Source: Bacteroidetes bacterium UBA6063 (GTDB lineage Bacteria > Bacteroidota > Bacteroidia > NS11-12g > UBA9320). From it: a stretch of 23,467 nt of DNA. Where the stretch lies: NCBI GenBank assembly GCA_002428905.1, contig DIYD01000337.1, positions 1 through 23,467 on the forward strand, read 5' to 3'. Position numbers and translations under genes: made by a program. Shown here one piece after another: positions 7,417-15,095 of this stretch. The notes below the pieces were generated by a model that ran no database searches, was not told the origin of the DNA, and worked only from the letters and a program-made list of their open reading frames with translations. Positions within the stretch are counted from its first letter, which is position 1. Every line of letters begins with the position of its first letter.

Positions 7417-8754
7417 CTATGATTTATAAAACAGCCACTTATACAATTCTTTGTATGTTGGTTTCTTACCATACATTAAAATGCCTGTTCGGTAAATCTT
7501 ACCGGCTAGCCAAATCACAAAAACAAAGCTTACCACCAGAATTCCCATCGACAATGCTACCTCCCACCATTGTGTTGCAGCATTTAATAACGGAGCGCGC
7601 ACCATCATCACAACCGGACTCGTAAGTGGTATCATACTTAGCCAGAAACTTAACGGACCATTCGGATCGCGCATGACTACACTGGTTGATATCGCAATTG
7701 CAAAAACCAAAGGAAGTGTTATGGGCAACATAAACTGTTGCGTATCGGTTTCGGAATCTACTGCTGCACCAACAGCAGCGAATAGTGCCGAATACATAAG
7801 ATAACCTCCGAGGAAGAATACGACAAATGTGGTAATGATAAATGGGAAATTTAAATCCCGAATTTTATCGAGCATGGTATCCTGTGCCATTGACATACCA
7901 TTCGTCATCTGGTCTACCGGCATATCTTGAGCAGATTGTGCCATTTCCATCAAGGCATTAGAATCTCCCAAAACACCTGTGGTAATTACCCCTATAAATA
8001 TCATGGAAAGCACAATCCATATTACGATTTGGGTGAGACCAACCAACGCAAGTCCGAATACCTTTCCCATCATGAGCTGGAAGGGTTTCACACTGGAGAC
8101 GATAATCTCCACAATGCGATTGGTTTTCTCCTCAATAACTCCTTTCATCACTTGTACACCATACAAGAAGATGAAGAAATAAATGGCGAAGGAAAGCACC
8201 ATTCCAAGTATGGTTCGAATTTCGATATTACTGTCTTTGGCTTCACCCGATTCTCCAATGGTCTGTGCCGCAATACTTACTCGGGTTTTAATGCTGTCCA
8301 TTGCAGATGCAGAAACGCCAAGCTCTTTCATTTTTTGGTTGGAAAACACCGAAGATATCCTGGACTTTATCCGCTCTTTCGACTCAATGGAAACAGACTT
8401 ATCGGACTCATAGACAATGCCCTTCGGGTCGTATTTGTTGATGCCTTCAGGGATGTATAACCAGCCTGCATAACCGTCTTCGCTCAAACGTTCGTGATTT
8501 CGATCTTCCCACCCCTCGCTGTATTCAAAGGCCATTTTATCATCGCTTTCAACAGACTTCTTAAGCACATTAGCCTGATCGTAAACCAATATGCGTTCCG
8601 TTTCCTTGCCTATTCCATCGCTCACTGCCAGATAGATAATTACACCATAAAAGGCTGCAATTAATAACGGCCCTAAAATCGTCATGATTAAAAACGATTT
8701 CTTCCGAACCCGGGTAATGTATTCCCGCCAGGTGATCAATCCTATTTTACCCAT
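7417..8754 (-). CDS. ABC-2 type (NatB-like) exporter permease
   Basis: This is the membrane subunit of an ABC exporter. The 445-residue protein has TM1 at about 20-45, a large extracytoplasmic domain at about 46-180, then a C-terminal membrane block with helices near 181-203, 232-256, 312-335, 343-363 and 399-422 and probably one more around 365-390. The motif GVIEEKTNRIVEIIVSSVKPF (205-225, cytoplasmic, after TM2) is characteristic of NatB-like ABC-2 permeases. It overlaps the upstream ATPase gene by 8 bp, so the two products form one transporter. NatAB of B. subtilis exports Na+, but many relatives have no known substrate, and nothing here identifies one. Confidence 0.85.
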   Translation of the reverse strand: MGKIGLITWREYITRVRKKSFLIMTILGPLLIAAFYGVIIYLAVSDGIGKETERILVYDQANVLKKSVESDDKMAFEYSEGWEDRNHERLSEDGYAGWLYIPEGINKYDPKGIVYESDKSVSIESKERIKSRISSVFSNQKMKELGVSASAMDSIKTRVSIAAQTIGESGEAKDSNIEIRTILGMVLSFAIYFFIFLYGVQVMKGVIEEKTNRIVEIIVSSVKPFQLMMGKVFGLALVGLTQIVIWIVLSMIFIGVITTGVLGDSNALMEMAQSAQDMPVDQMTNGMSMAQDTMLDKIRDLNFPFIITTFVVFFLGGYLMYSALFAAVGAAVDSETDTQQFMLPITLPLVFAIAISTSVVMRDPNGPLSFWLSMIPLTSPVVMMVRAPLLNAATQWWEVALSMGILVVSFVFVIWLAGKIYRTGILMYGKKPTYKELYKWLFYKS

Positions 8755-9655
8755 GCTTGCCCTCCTCTACTTTTTGTATGAAAATATCTTTAATGCTTGG
8801 TAAGCTTTGTTTGAATTCACTAATCTCGCCGTGCGTATTCAATTGATCAATCAATTGCTTCGATTGACGTTCATCAATATTGAACTGAAGCTCAGCATAA
8901 CCCAATGCGTCAGGTTTACCAATCGTAGTAGGCACGATAGACACAGCATCTATATCACCTTTGAACCGAACTTCATATGAATTAGTTTTAAAGGAATTAC
9001 GTACCTCAACCACACTGCCTTCCAACACCTTGGTAGATAAGTTAATCATACCCACATAATCGCAAATTTCCTCTACCGATTCCATTCGATGCGTAGAGAA
9101 AATGATGGTGGCACCTTCGTCTCGCAGTTGTTTGATTTCTTCTTTAATCAATTCAGTATTCACTGGATCAAACCCGCTGAACGGCTCGTCTAAAATGATC
9201 AGTTCCGGCTCATGCAATACCGTTAAGATGAACTGTACTTTTTGCGCCATTCCCTTACTCAACTCTTCAATCTTTTTGTATTTCCAATCGAGTAGTTCAA
9301 ACTTACCGAGCCAGTGCAATGCTCTCTTTTCGGATTCTTTTCGTGATAGGTTCTTTAACCGTCCGAAATAGACGATTTGTTCCAACACTTTCATCTTTTT
9401 ATAGAGCCCGCGTTCCTCCGGCAGATATCCAATGCGCTCCACATGTTTAGGGTGAAGTCGCTCCCCATCAAAAATCACATCACCTGAGTCTGCCGCAGTA
9501 ATTTGGTTAATGATTCGAATAAGTGTGGTTTTACCCGCTCCATTTGGACCAAGTAATCCATAAATAGAACCTTTCGGAATGGAGAAGTTCAGCTCCTTAA
9601 TTGCCAAATGCCCCTCATAACCTTTGGTTACGTTGTTAATTTCGAGAAATGCCAT
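8747..9655 (-). CDS. ABC transporter ATP-binding protein (NatA-like, DUF4162 C-terminus)
   Basis: The 302-residue ATPase has a full nucleotide-binding domain: Walker A GPNGAGKTT (36-44), the family's Gln-loop variant GYLPEERGLY (76-85), signature LSKGM (132-136), Walker B LIILDEP (152-158) and H-loop STHRMESVEE with His189. The C-terminal 100 residues form the extra domain usually annotated DUF4162 in NatA-type proteins. All catalytic elements are intact. It sits 90 bp after hflX and overlaps the permease by 8 bp. A weak -7-like TATCTTCG lies about 12 bp before its ATG, so it may have its own promoter. The substrate is unknown. Confidence 0.9.
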   Translation of the reverse strand: MAFLEINNVTKGYEGHLAIKELNFSIPKGSIYGLLGPNGAGKTTLIRIINQITAADSGDVIFDGERLHPKHVERIGYLPEERGLYKKMKVLEQIVYFGRLKNLSRKESEKRALHWLGKFELLDWKYKKIEELSKGMAQKVQFILTVLHEPELIILDEPFSGFDPVNTELIKEEIKQLRDEGATIIFSTHRMESVEEICDYVGMINLSTKVLEGSVVEVRNSFKTNSYEVRFKGDIDAVSIVPTTIGKPDALGYAELQFNIDERQSKQLIDQLNTHGEISEFKQSLPSIKDIFIQKVEEGKHG

Positions 9656-9718
9656 GTTTAATGCGTTCGAAGATACGGAACTGACAGCATAGGTAGTTTC
9701 AGCTTCGACAAATGGAAG

Positions 9719-9735
9719 AATCTACTAGGTAGATT
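9719..9735. repeat. Perfect 7-bp inverted repeat after hflX
   Basis: AATCTAC-TAG-GTAGATT lies 10 bp beyond the hflX stop codon, in the 90-bp gap before the ABC ATPase. It could form a short hairpin in the hflX transcript. There is no U-run after it on the minus strand, so it is not a typical intrinsic terminator. It may be an operator or an mRNA 3'-end structure. Confidence 0.4.
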
Positions 9736-9745
9736 TGAAACGCAA

Positions 9746-10939
9746 CTATTTCTTGAGATCTGAACACAGCTCAAACAGTTCACCACGCAGCATATTAATG
9801 TGGTCTTTGTTTTTCGCCGAGATAAACACCGCTGGTAAATTCTCATTCGCGTACCATGTATTTTTAAAATCTTCCAGGCTGTGCAAGGCTTCGTCTTCAA
9901 AAATGTCGTCACTTGTAGCTCTCGGGTTATACTGGTCGATTTTATTGAATATGGTAAGCACTGGTTTGTCGGTTGCTCCGATTTCGTCCAACGTCTCCCG
10001 AACAATTTCCATGTGACTTTCAAATATGGGATGCGATACATCAACCACATGAAGTAATAAGTCTGCTTCCTTTATTTCGTCTAAGGTAGATTTGAAACTC
10101 TCTACCAACTGGTGCGGCAATTTTCGTATAAAACCAACGGTGTCAGAGATTAATGTAATTATGGGTGGCACGTACACCTCCGTCGAATCTCGCGTAAGTA
10201 CGAGTTTTCGCACTGTTGAATCTAGTGTTGCAAACAACTTATTCTCGGCCAAAATTTTTGCATCTGTAAGCGCATTCATAATGGTGGACTTCCCTACATT
10301 AGTGTAACCAACTAATGCCAAACGAAGCTCTCCTGAGCGATTTTTACGCTGGGTAAGCCCTTGCTTATCGATGTGTTCGAGCTTCTTTCTTAAGAGGGAT
10401 ATTTTGTCTCGAATAATCCGACGATCTGTTTCAATCTCCTTCTCCCCTGGTCCTTTCATACCAATACCGCCTCGTTGTTTTTCAAGGTGTGTCCACATTC
10501 GAGTTAATCGCGGCAACAGGTATTCACTCTGGGCCAGCTCCACCTGTGTTTTCGCACGATTCGTTTTCGCATTCTTAGCGAAAATATCCAGGATTAGTGT
10601 GCTTCGATCGATGATCTTACACTTAAGTTCCTTTTCCAGGTTACGTATTTGCGACGGTGTTAACTCGTCATCAAAAATGGCTGTATCGATCTCTTTCTTT
10701 TCAATAAAGGTTGCAACCTCATCAAGCTTTCCTGATCCAACATAGGTTTTTGGATTCGGCATTGGCAGTCGTTGAATGAAGTTTTTCTGTACTTCAGCTC
10801 CTGCCGTAGTTGTCAAAAATGCCAACTCTGTTAAGTAGTCATCTGTCTGTTCACGGCTCTGTTGCTGAGTCTCTACGGCAATCAAAACGGCCTTTTCAAC
10901 AACTTTTTCGGTTTTTACTTGATAAGAGGTTTTCTTCAA
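9746..10939 (-). CDS. hflX: Ribosome-associated GTPase HflX (TTG start)
   Basis: HflX is a GTPase that binds the large ribosomal subunit and can split stalled or heat-damaged ribosomes. The 397-residue protein has the N-terminal HflX domain (about 15-150), the linker signature GPGEKEIETDRR (163-174), and a G domain with P-loop GYTNVGKST (211-219), DTVGF (266-270) and NKID (332-335), followed by a short C-terminal part. The start codon is TTG. An in-frame TAA lies six codons upstream (10955-10957) and no ATG or GTG occurs before the family's conserved start region, so TTG at 10937-10939 is the only reasonable choice. It is divergent from the gene at 10986 across only 46 bp. Confidence 0.93.
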   Translation of the reverse strand: MKKTSYQVKTEKVVEKAVLIAVETQQQSREQTDDYLTELAFLTTTAGAEVQKNFIQRLPMPNPKTYVGSGKLDEVATFIEKKEIDTAIFDDELTPSQIRNLEKELKCKIIDRSTLILDIFAKNAKTNRAKTQVELAQSEYLLPRLTRMWTHLEKQRGGIGMKGPGEKEIETDRRIIRDKISLLRKKLEHIDKQGLTQRKNRSGELRLALVGYTNVGKSTIMNALTDAKILAENKLFATLDSTVRKLVLTRDSTEVYVPPIITLISDTVGFIRKLPHQLVESFKSTLDEIKEADLLLHVVDVSHPIFESHMEIVRETLDEIGATDKPVLTIFNKIDQYNPRATSDDIFEDEALHSLEDFKNTWYANENLPAVFISAKNKDHINMLRGELFELCSDLKK

Positions 10940-10985
10940 TGCTAAGAATACTATTTATTGCGTTCTTTGTTATACAAAACACAGA

Positions 10986-12473
10986 ATGACCGCAAAATTG
11001 GGTAAAATATTGTTCCGAATCATGGTGATTTTCATTTTGATCGGTGGATTTACCGTTTCAGCCCAGGAATTGGAGTGGTCAAATGCCCGTAAGTTAAAGG
11101 GGGCAGCAGTGTTCACCAGCATTATCGGCCAAAATGAAACCGGGCTGTACATGCTTCGATATAGAAACAAATTCCTAACACGAAGTATTGTTATCGAGCG
11201 TTACCGCAACCAAATGGGGTTTGCCCTTTCTAAAAACATCACCCTCAAGAAATCTCGACTGCTGTATGCCGAATTGCAAGACAAGGGTTTATTGCTGGTG
11301 ACAGCAAGTTACGATCGTAAGGGATTGAAAAACGACGTATACGGCCAATGGTATGACGAAAACATCAATCCAATAAGCAAACCTATCCTGCTGGTATCAT
11401 CGCCTTTGGCAGATTTCTATGACAAAGGTGATTTTCGGATTCGGATGTCGAACAATCGCAAGAACCTGATGATCGTTCATACCGAGCGATCGGATAGCAA
11501 TACACGTGTGCTCTGTATTAATCAGTTCGATCAGGATTTGAACAGCATATTGCAACGCAAATATGCCTTATCACTCGCCTACACCAATTTCTTTCTCACC
11601 AATATCCTGCTCGATAATTCATTAAATGCCTATTTCCTGATTTCACAGCACCCATTGGGCACCCGAAAAGATCAGGTAAGCAAATCTACGGCTACGGTTT
11701 ACACCTATATGCACGATCGCGATGAACTTTCAGACTATGATATCCTCGACACGGGTGTTTATCTTAAAAAAGCCCAATTCACGTGGGATAGGTCAAAAAA
11801 CAAAGTGAATCTAACCGCATTTTACACCGATCGAAAAAAACAGGAGATGCAGGGTTTATTCAATTTTGAATACCAGCTAAATACGCACTCCGCTAAAAAG
11901 ACCTATCAGGAATTTACGGAAGAGTTCAAAGCGGAAATCTTTGGCGGTAATGAAGGTTCTTTGTTTAGTGGTATTGACGACTTCGACATTAAACGCGTCA
12001 TCCCAAACACCGACGGTGGCCTAACCATTATTGCAGAACGATCTTCGGTCTCAAACGAAACCGATATCACTTATATCAACGGTATTCCCACGACCATGTC
12101 GCGCAACATTTACAACTTCGATGATGTATTGGTGTTGAGTTTAACCGCCAACCTAAGTGTGCGATGGAAGCATGTCATTCATAAGAGTCAAAGCTCATTG
12201 AATGACAACGGATATTATAGCTCAATCGTTATATCGAGTACACGGTCACATATTTACATTCTCTACAACGATCGGTTGCGAACCAATGGTGACGTCATGC
12301 AATACACCATTGATATGGATGGCAAGGCTTCGAACAAAATTCTCATTCGTTCCGACAAACATTTTGTATCAATAATTCCTTCAGAAGCCCGACAAATTGG
12401 ATACAATCGGGTAATATTGCCGGTAACCAAAGATCGAAGATTTTCGCTCTTAAAGTTGGATTACCCAAATTGA
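10986..12473 (+). CDS. Exported protein of unknown function
   Basis: The 495-residue protein begins with a signal peptide (MTAKLGKILFRIMVIFILIG, then GFTVSAQ, cleavage after Ala26 or Gln27). I recognise no domain. The mature part is rich in alternating hydrophobic/polar strands with recurring short segments such as NLMIVHTERSD, GLTIIAERSS and HIYILYNDR spaced through the chain, compatible with a beta-propeller or repeated beta-sheet fold. There is no lipobox, transmembrane helix or catalytic signature. It ends in a TTGA overlap with the next gene, so the two are translationally coupled. A periplasmic or surface role with the following membrane protein is inferred from this coupling only. Confidence 0.7.
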   Translation: MTAKLGKILFRIMVIFILIGGFTVSAQELEWSNARKLKGAAVFTSIIGQNETGLYMLRYRNKFLTRSIVIERYRNQMGFALSKNITLKKSRLLYAELQDKGLLLVTASYDRKGLKNDVYGQWYDENINPISKPILLVSSPLADFYDKGDFRIRMSNNRKNLMIVHTERSDSNTRVLCINQFDQDLNSILQRKYALSLAYTNFFLTNILLDNSLNAYFLISQHPLGTRKDQVSKSTATVYTYMHDRDELSDYDILDTGVYLKKAQFTWDRSKNKVNLTAFYTDRKKQEMQGLFNFEYQLNTHSAKKTYQEFTEEFKAEIFGGNEGSLFSGIDDFDIKRVIPNTDGGLTIIAERSSVSNETDITYINGIPTTMSRNIYNFDDVLVLSLTANLSVRWKHVIHKSQSSLNDNGYYSSIVISSTRSHIYILYNDRLRTNGDVMQYTIDMDGKASNKILIRSDKHFVSIIPSEARQIGYNRVILPVTKDRRFSLLKLDYPN

Positions 12474-13420
12474 TAAAATCCGTAAAAAGTGGTGGCATAA
12501 TCAGTTTAATTATTGCAATCGTCTTTGCAATAGGTTTGAATTTCATTCCATTTTATCGATCCTTTGAGCTCGTTAAAACCACGAATGTGCTGCAAGGTGT
12601 TTGGGTGAACAGAATTGTGTTTATTGTCTTCTTTCTAATTCAATCTTTCTGGTTTCAACGTGTCATACATGGCGCTCGTTTCTTTGAACACTGGAGCATT
12701 TTACCCTGGGTAATTTTCATTTCGATTGGTGTGCTCACACCAGACCAATTCGTTTCACTGCGTATACTTGCTCCAAACTTCATTTTACTTATTTTCTACC
12801 AGAAACTCTTTTATCACCAGGACCGTGAATTGACGAACTACCAGATCTTCCTTGAAGCCGGTGTTTTGTCGTGCATAGGAAGTTTGTTTTATCCAAAATT
12901 TATCTGCCTACTTCCTTTCCTGATAATCCTCTTAAACCAATTCTCGGCAAACGATTTAAACCGAATTTACCTGGTGGTGGTATCGTTTCTCATGGTGGCC
13001 TTATCTGCGTTGGTGATCGGCTACATCTTTGTATCCCCGGAATGGGTTTCACAATTATGGATATCGCTCCACTTCCAATTCGATTTGAATGCACTTTTAG
13101 AGCCGGGACTTATGTACTCTTATATTGCCATTATTGGTGTATTGCTTTTATTAACTCCGGTTGTTTACAACAGGCTAACATTTATGCAAACGCAAAACCG
13201 GCTGGTCATAAACATGCTCTACCTCCAATTGATTTTTGTATTGGCACTGGCGTTGTTCTCAGGTAAAAATGCCTATGAGGTTATGCTGTTGGCGAGTCTT
13301 CCGCTCACATTCATTATCAGCTTTGGCGCATATCACGTGAAAAGTAGGTGGTTGGGCAATATCGTTGTTTTACTGTTCTTGTTCACATTTGTATTGATTC
13401 AGGTTGAATATATGTGGTAA
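12470..13420 (+). CDS. Polytopic membrane protein, DUF6427-like (TTG start)
   Basis: The 316-residue protein is almost wholly hydrophobic, with about nine candidate helices, for example 10-28, 45-62, 72-90, 125-150 and 160-182, plus a C-terminal cluster at 205-225, 240-262, 265-285 and 292-312. Size, helix density and lack of charged catalytic residues recall the DUF6427 membrane family of Flavobacteriia. That resemblance is from memory and tentative. The start is TTG at 12470, overlapping the previous stop as TTGA. No in-frame ATG occurs before the first helices. It may be a membrane partner of the exported protein encoded just upstream. Its function is unknown. Confidence 0.65.
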   Translation: MIKSVKSGGIISLIIAIVFAIGLNFIPFYRSFELVKTTNVLQGVWVNRIVFIVFFLIQSFWFQRVIHGARFFEHWSILPWVIFISIGVLTPDQFVSLRILAPNFILLIFYQKLFYHQDRELTNYQIFLEAGVLSCIGSLFYPKFICLLPFLIILLNQFSANDLNRIYLVVVSFLMVALSALVIGYIFVSPEWVSQLWISLHFQFDLNALLEPGLMYSYIAIIGVLLLLTPVVYNRLTFMQTQNRLVINMLYLQLIFVLALALFSGKNAYEVMLLASLPLTFIISFGAYHVKSRWLGNIVVLLFLFTFVLIQVEYMW

Positions 13421-13438
13421 AAACGAGGATAACTTCGG

Positions 13439-13468
13439 TTTGTCATTATCCCATATTCATTAAGTTTG
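13439..13468 (+). promoter_or_regulatory. frr promoter (TTTG-N18-TAAGTTTG)
   Basis: A -33 TTTG (13439-13442) and a -7 TAAGTTTG (13461-13468) are separated by 18 bp, an excellent fit to the Bacteroidota housekeeping promoter. Transcription would begin about 13 nt before the frr ATG at 13486. This supports that ATG over the longer upstream frame and shows that frr is independent of the preceding gene pair. Confidence 0.7.
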
Positions 13469-13485
13469 CAAAAAGTGTTTGCCTC

Positions 13486-14049
13486 ATGGATGAATCGTTG
13501 AAACCCGTTTTTGATTTTGTTAATTCTGGTATGGATAAAGCCATAGACCATTTAAACAAGGAACTGTTAAAGCTACGCGCTGGTAAAGCATCACCTTCTG
13601 TTTTAGATGGCGTAATGGTAGAATACTATGGTTCTCCAACTCCACTAAATCAGGTAGCAAACGTAAATACGCCAGATGCAAGAACGTTGGTTGTTCAGCC
13701 CTGGGAAAAAACATTAGTACCCGATATTGAACGAGCGATCATCAATAGCAACCTGGGTTATAATCCGCAAAATGACGGGGACGTTATTATCATCAACATA
13801 CCTCCATTAACCGAAGAACGTCGCAAGGAGCTTGTGCGTGCAGCGAAGAAAGAGGCGGAAAACGGTAAAGTAAGTATCCGCAACATCCGAAGAGATGCAA
13901 ACGATCAAATCAAAAAACTTCAGAAAGACGGGTTATCTGAAGACATGGCCAAGGACGCCGAAGCGGATGTACAGAAAGCAACAGATAACTACTCAGTTAA
14001 GATTGACAATTTGTTTGCCGAAAAAGAGAAAGAAATTATGACAGTGTAG
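13486..14049 (+). CDS. frr: Ribosome recycling factor
   Basis: RRF acts with EF-G to split post-termination ribosomes. The frame is open back to 13414, but that stretch contains the promoter. Starting at ATG 13486 gives MDESLKPVFDFVNSGMDKAI and a normal length of 187 residues. Typical RRF blocks are present: LRAGKASPSVLDGVMVEYYG (residues 28-47), TPLNQVANV, PWEKTLVPDIERAI, IPPLTEERRKELVRAAKK and the VSIRNIRRDAND segment. The usual neighbour pyrH is absent. The last 14 bp overlap the 3' end of the convergent histidine phosphatase gene. Confidence 0.95.
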   Translation: MDESLKPVFDFVNSGMDKAIDHLNKELLKLRAGKASPSVLDGVMVEYYGSPTPLNQVANVNTPDARTLVVQPWEKTLVPDIERAIINSNLGYNPQNDGDVIIINIPPLTEERRKELVRAAKKEAENGKVSIRNIRRDANDQIKKLQKDGLSEDMAKDAEADVQKATDNYSVKIDNLFAEKEKEIMTV

Positions 14050-14659
14050 CCAGATGTGCTACATCGTTCTTACGCACCAGGCGTGCGATCTCCCCTTCTA
14101 AACGTATTACGTATAAACACAGATTACTGTGATTGTACTGATCCATTTCAGTTAATGGTGTATCCAACATGAGCGACAAAAAACTGCGCATTGCCCTGCC
14201 ATGCATGCAAATCAGAGCATTGGTAAATTCAGAAGATCGTATAATGTCCCAGCCAGGCTTCTGACGCTCGTACATATCTAGCGGACTCTCTCCACCCTCT
14301 ATAGGTATGTGCACCTGACCATCTCGCCATGATTGTACTACCTTTCTAAATTCGACTTTAGATTCGGGCGTTGCAACTCTGCCCTCAAAAACACCCCAAT
14401 TTATCTCATTAAGGGCTGGTAATTTTGTTAGGCTATAGCCCTGTTGTACAAATGGATCCACACTCTGCCAGGTCCGTTTTAATTGCGACGTAAAAATGTA
14501 GTTGAATTCTATATGCTTGTACGCATTGTAAAATGCTTTTGCCTGATCGCGGCCATACGCGTTCAAATCGCTGTCTATTCCGCTTCCCTGGACAATTCCT
14601 CTCAGATTGTAATCGGTTTGTCCATGTCGGATGAGATAAATCGTTTTATTTGTAGCCAA
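14036..14659 (-). CDS. Histidine phosphatase family protein (phosphoglycerate mutase-like, TTG start)
   Basis: Members of this superfamily transfer phosphate through a catalytic histidine. The 207-residue protein has the N-terminal signature LIRHGQTDYN, with Arg11, the phospho-acceptor His12 and Gly13. It also shows Arg62 in SQLKRTWQS, the acid Glu85 in LNEINWGVFEG, and the second His153 in CMHGRAMRS. All core residues are there, so it should be active, but the substrate (sugar phosphate, nucleotide, protein phosphohistidine) cannot be told. The start codon is TTG (14657-14659): an in-frame TAA lies four codons upstream and no other start precedes the RHG motif. Only 11 bp separate this start from that of menI on the other strand. 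Confidence 0.85.
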   Translation of the reverse strand: MATNKTIYLIRHGQTDYNLRGIVQGSGIDSDLNAYGRDQAKAFYNAYKHIEFNYIFTSQLKRTWQSVDPFVQQGYSLTKLPALNEINWGVFEGRVATPESKVEFRKVVQSWRDGQVHIPIEGGESPLDMYERQKPGWDIIRSSEFTNALICMHGRAMRSFLSLMLDTPLTEMDQYNHSNLCLYVIRLEGEIARLVRKNDVAHLATLS

Positions 14660-14670
14660 CTTCGTGCTTT

Positions 14671-15093
14671 ATGATTGACCACAAAAATATCAAAATTGAC
14701 CAGCTACAAACGATCCTTTCAAATACCCTCTCTTCCAATTTGGGTATGGAAGTGGTTGAGCTTGGCGAGGCACATTTAACCATGCGAATGCCAGTGGATC
14801 ATCGCACCAAACAACCCTTTGGTATACTAGACGGTGGAGCTTCAATGGCTCTGGTTGAGTCTGTAGCTAGTTTTGCCGGAAATCTGTGGGTGAGGAATGA
14901 TGGTAAACAATGCGTTGGATTGGAGATCAATGGGAACCACATCCGATCCGTTAAAGATGGTTGGGTTTATGGAAAAGCTACTCCGTTGCACACAGGCTCC
15001 AGAACTCATGTATGGGACGTGCACATTACGAACGATAATGACCAATTGGTTTGTAAAGGCCGAATGACACTGGCTGTTATTGATCCACAATAA
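14671..15093 (+). CDS. menI: Hotdog-fold thioesterase, MenI/YdiI-like (putative DHNA-CoA hydrolase)
   Basis: YdiI/MenI-type enzymes hydrolyse 1,4-dihydroxy-2-naphthoyl-CoA in menaquinone synthesis. The 140-residue protein aligns closely, by eye and memory, with E. coli YdiI: MPVDHRTKQPFGILDGGAS (40-58) followed by ALVESVASFAG. The active-site positions fall on the same numbers: Gln48, residue 54 and the catalytic Glu63. Residue 54 is Asp here (codon GAC), where YdiI-like enzymes have His in LHGGAS. The following gene, 2 bp downstream, is menF, which strongly supports a menaquinone role. The substitution leaves some doubt about activity or substrate. A different acyl-CoA thioesterase role remains possible. 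Confidence 0.75.
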   Translation: MIDHKNIKIDQLQTILSNTLSSNLGMEVVELGEAHLTMRMPVDHRTKQPFGILDGGASMALVESVASFAGNLWVRNDGKQCVGLEINGNHIRSVKDGWVYGKATPLHTGSRTHVWDVHITNDNDQLVCKGRMTLAVIDPQ

Positions 15094-15095
15094 AT

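Noticed and set aside
7927..8460. 177-codon plus-strand ORF opposite the ABC-2 permease
   Set aside because: Antisense shadow of a gene with clear family motifs. The translation has a random His/Asn-rich composition and no motif.
9719..9735. Intrinsic terminator for hflX
   Set aside because: The 7-bp inverted repeat has no U-tract and is A/T-rich. Kept only as an inverted repeat.
9658..10050. 130-codon minus-strand ORF overlapping the end of hflX and the gap to the ABC ATPase
   Set aside because: Most of it lies out of frame inside the G-domain coding region of hflX, has no recognisable motif and Cys/Arg-rich random composition.
13414..13485. N-terminal extension of frr to 13414
   Set aside because: Includes the TTTG-N18-TAAGTTTG promoter. 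RRF proteins start at the MDES-like position.
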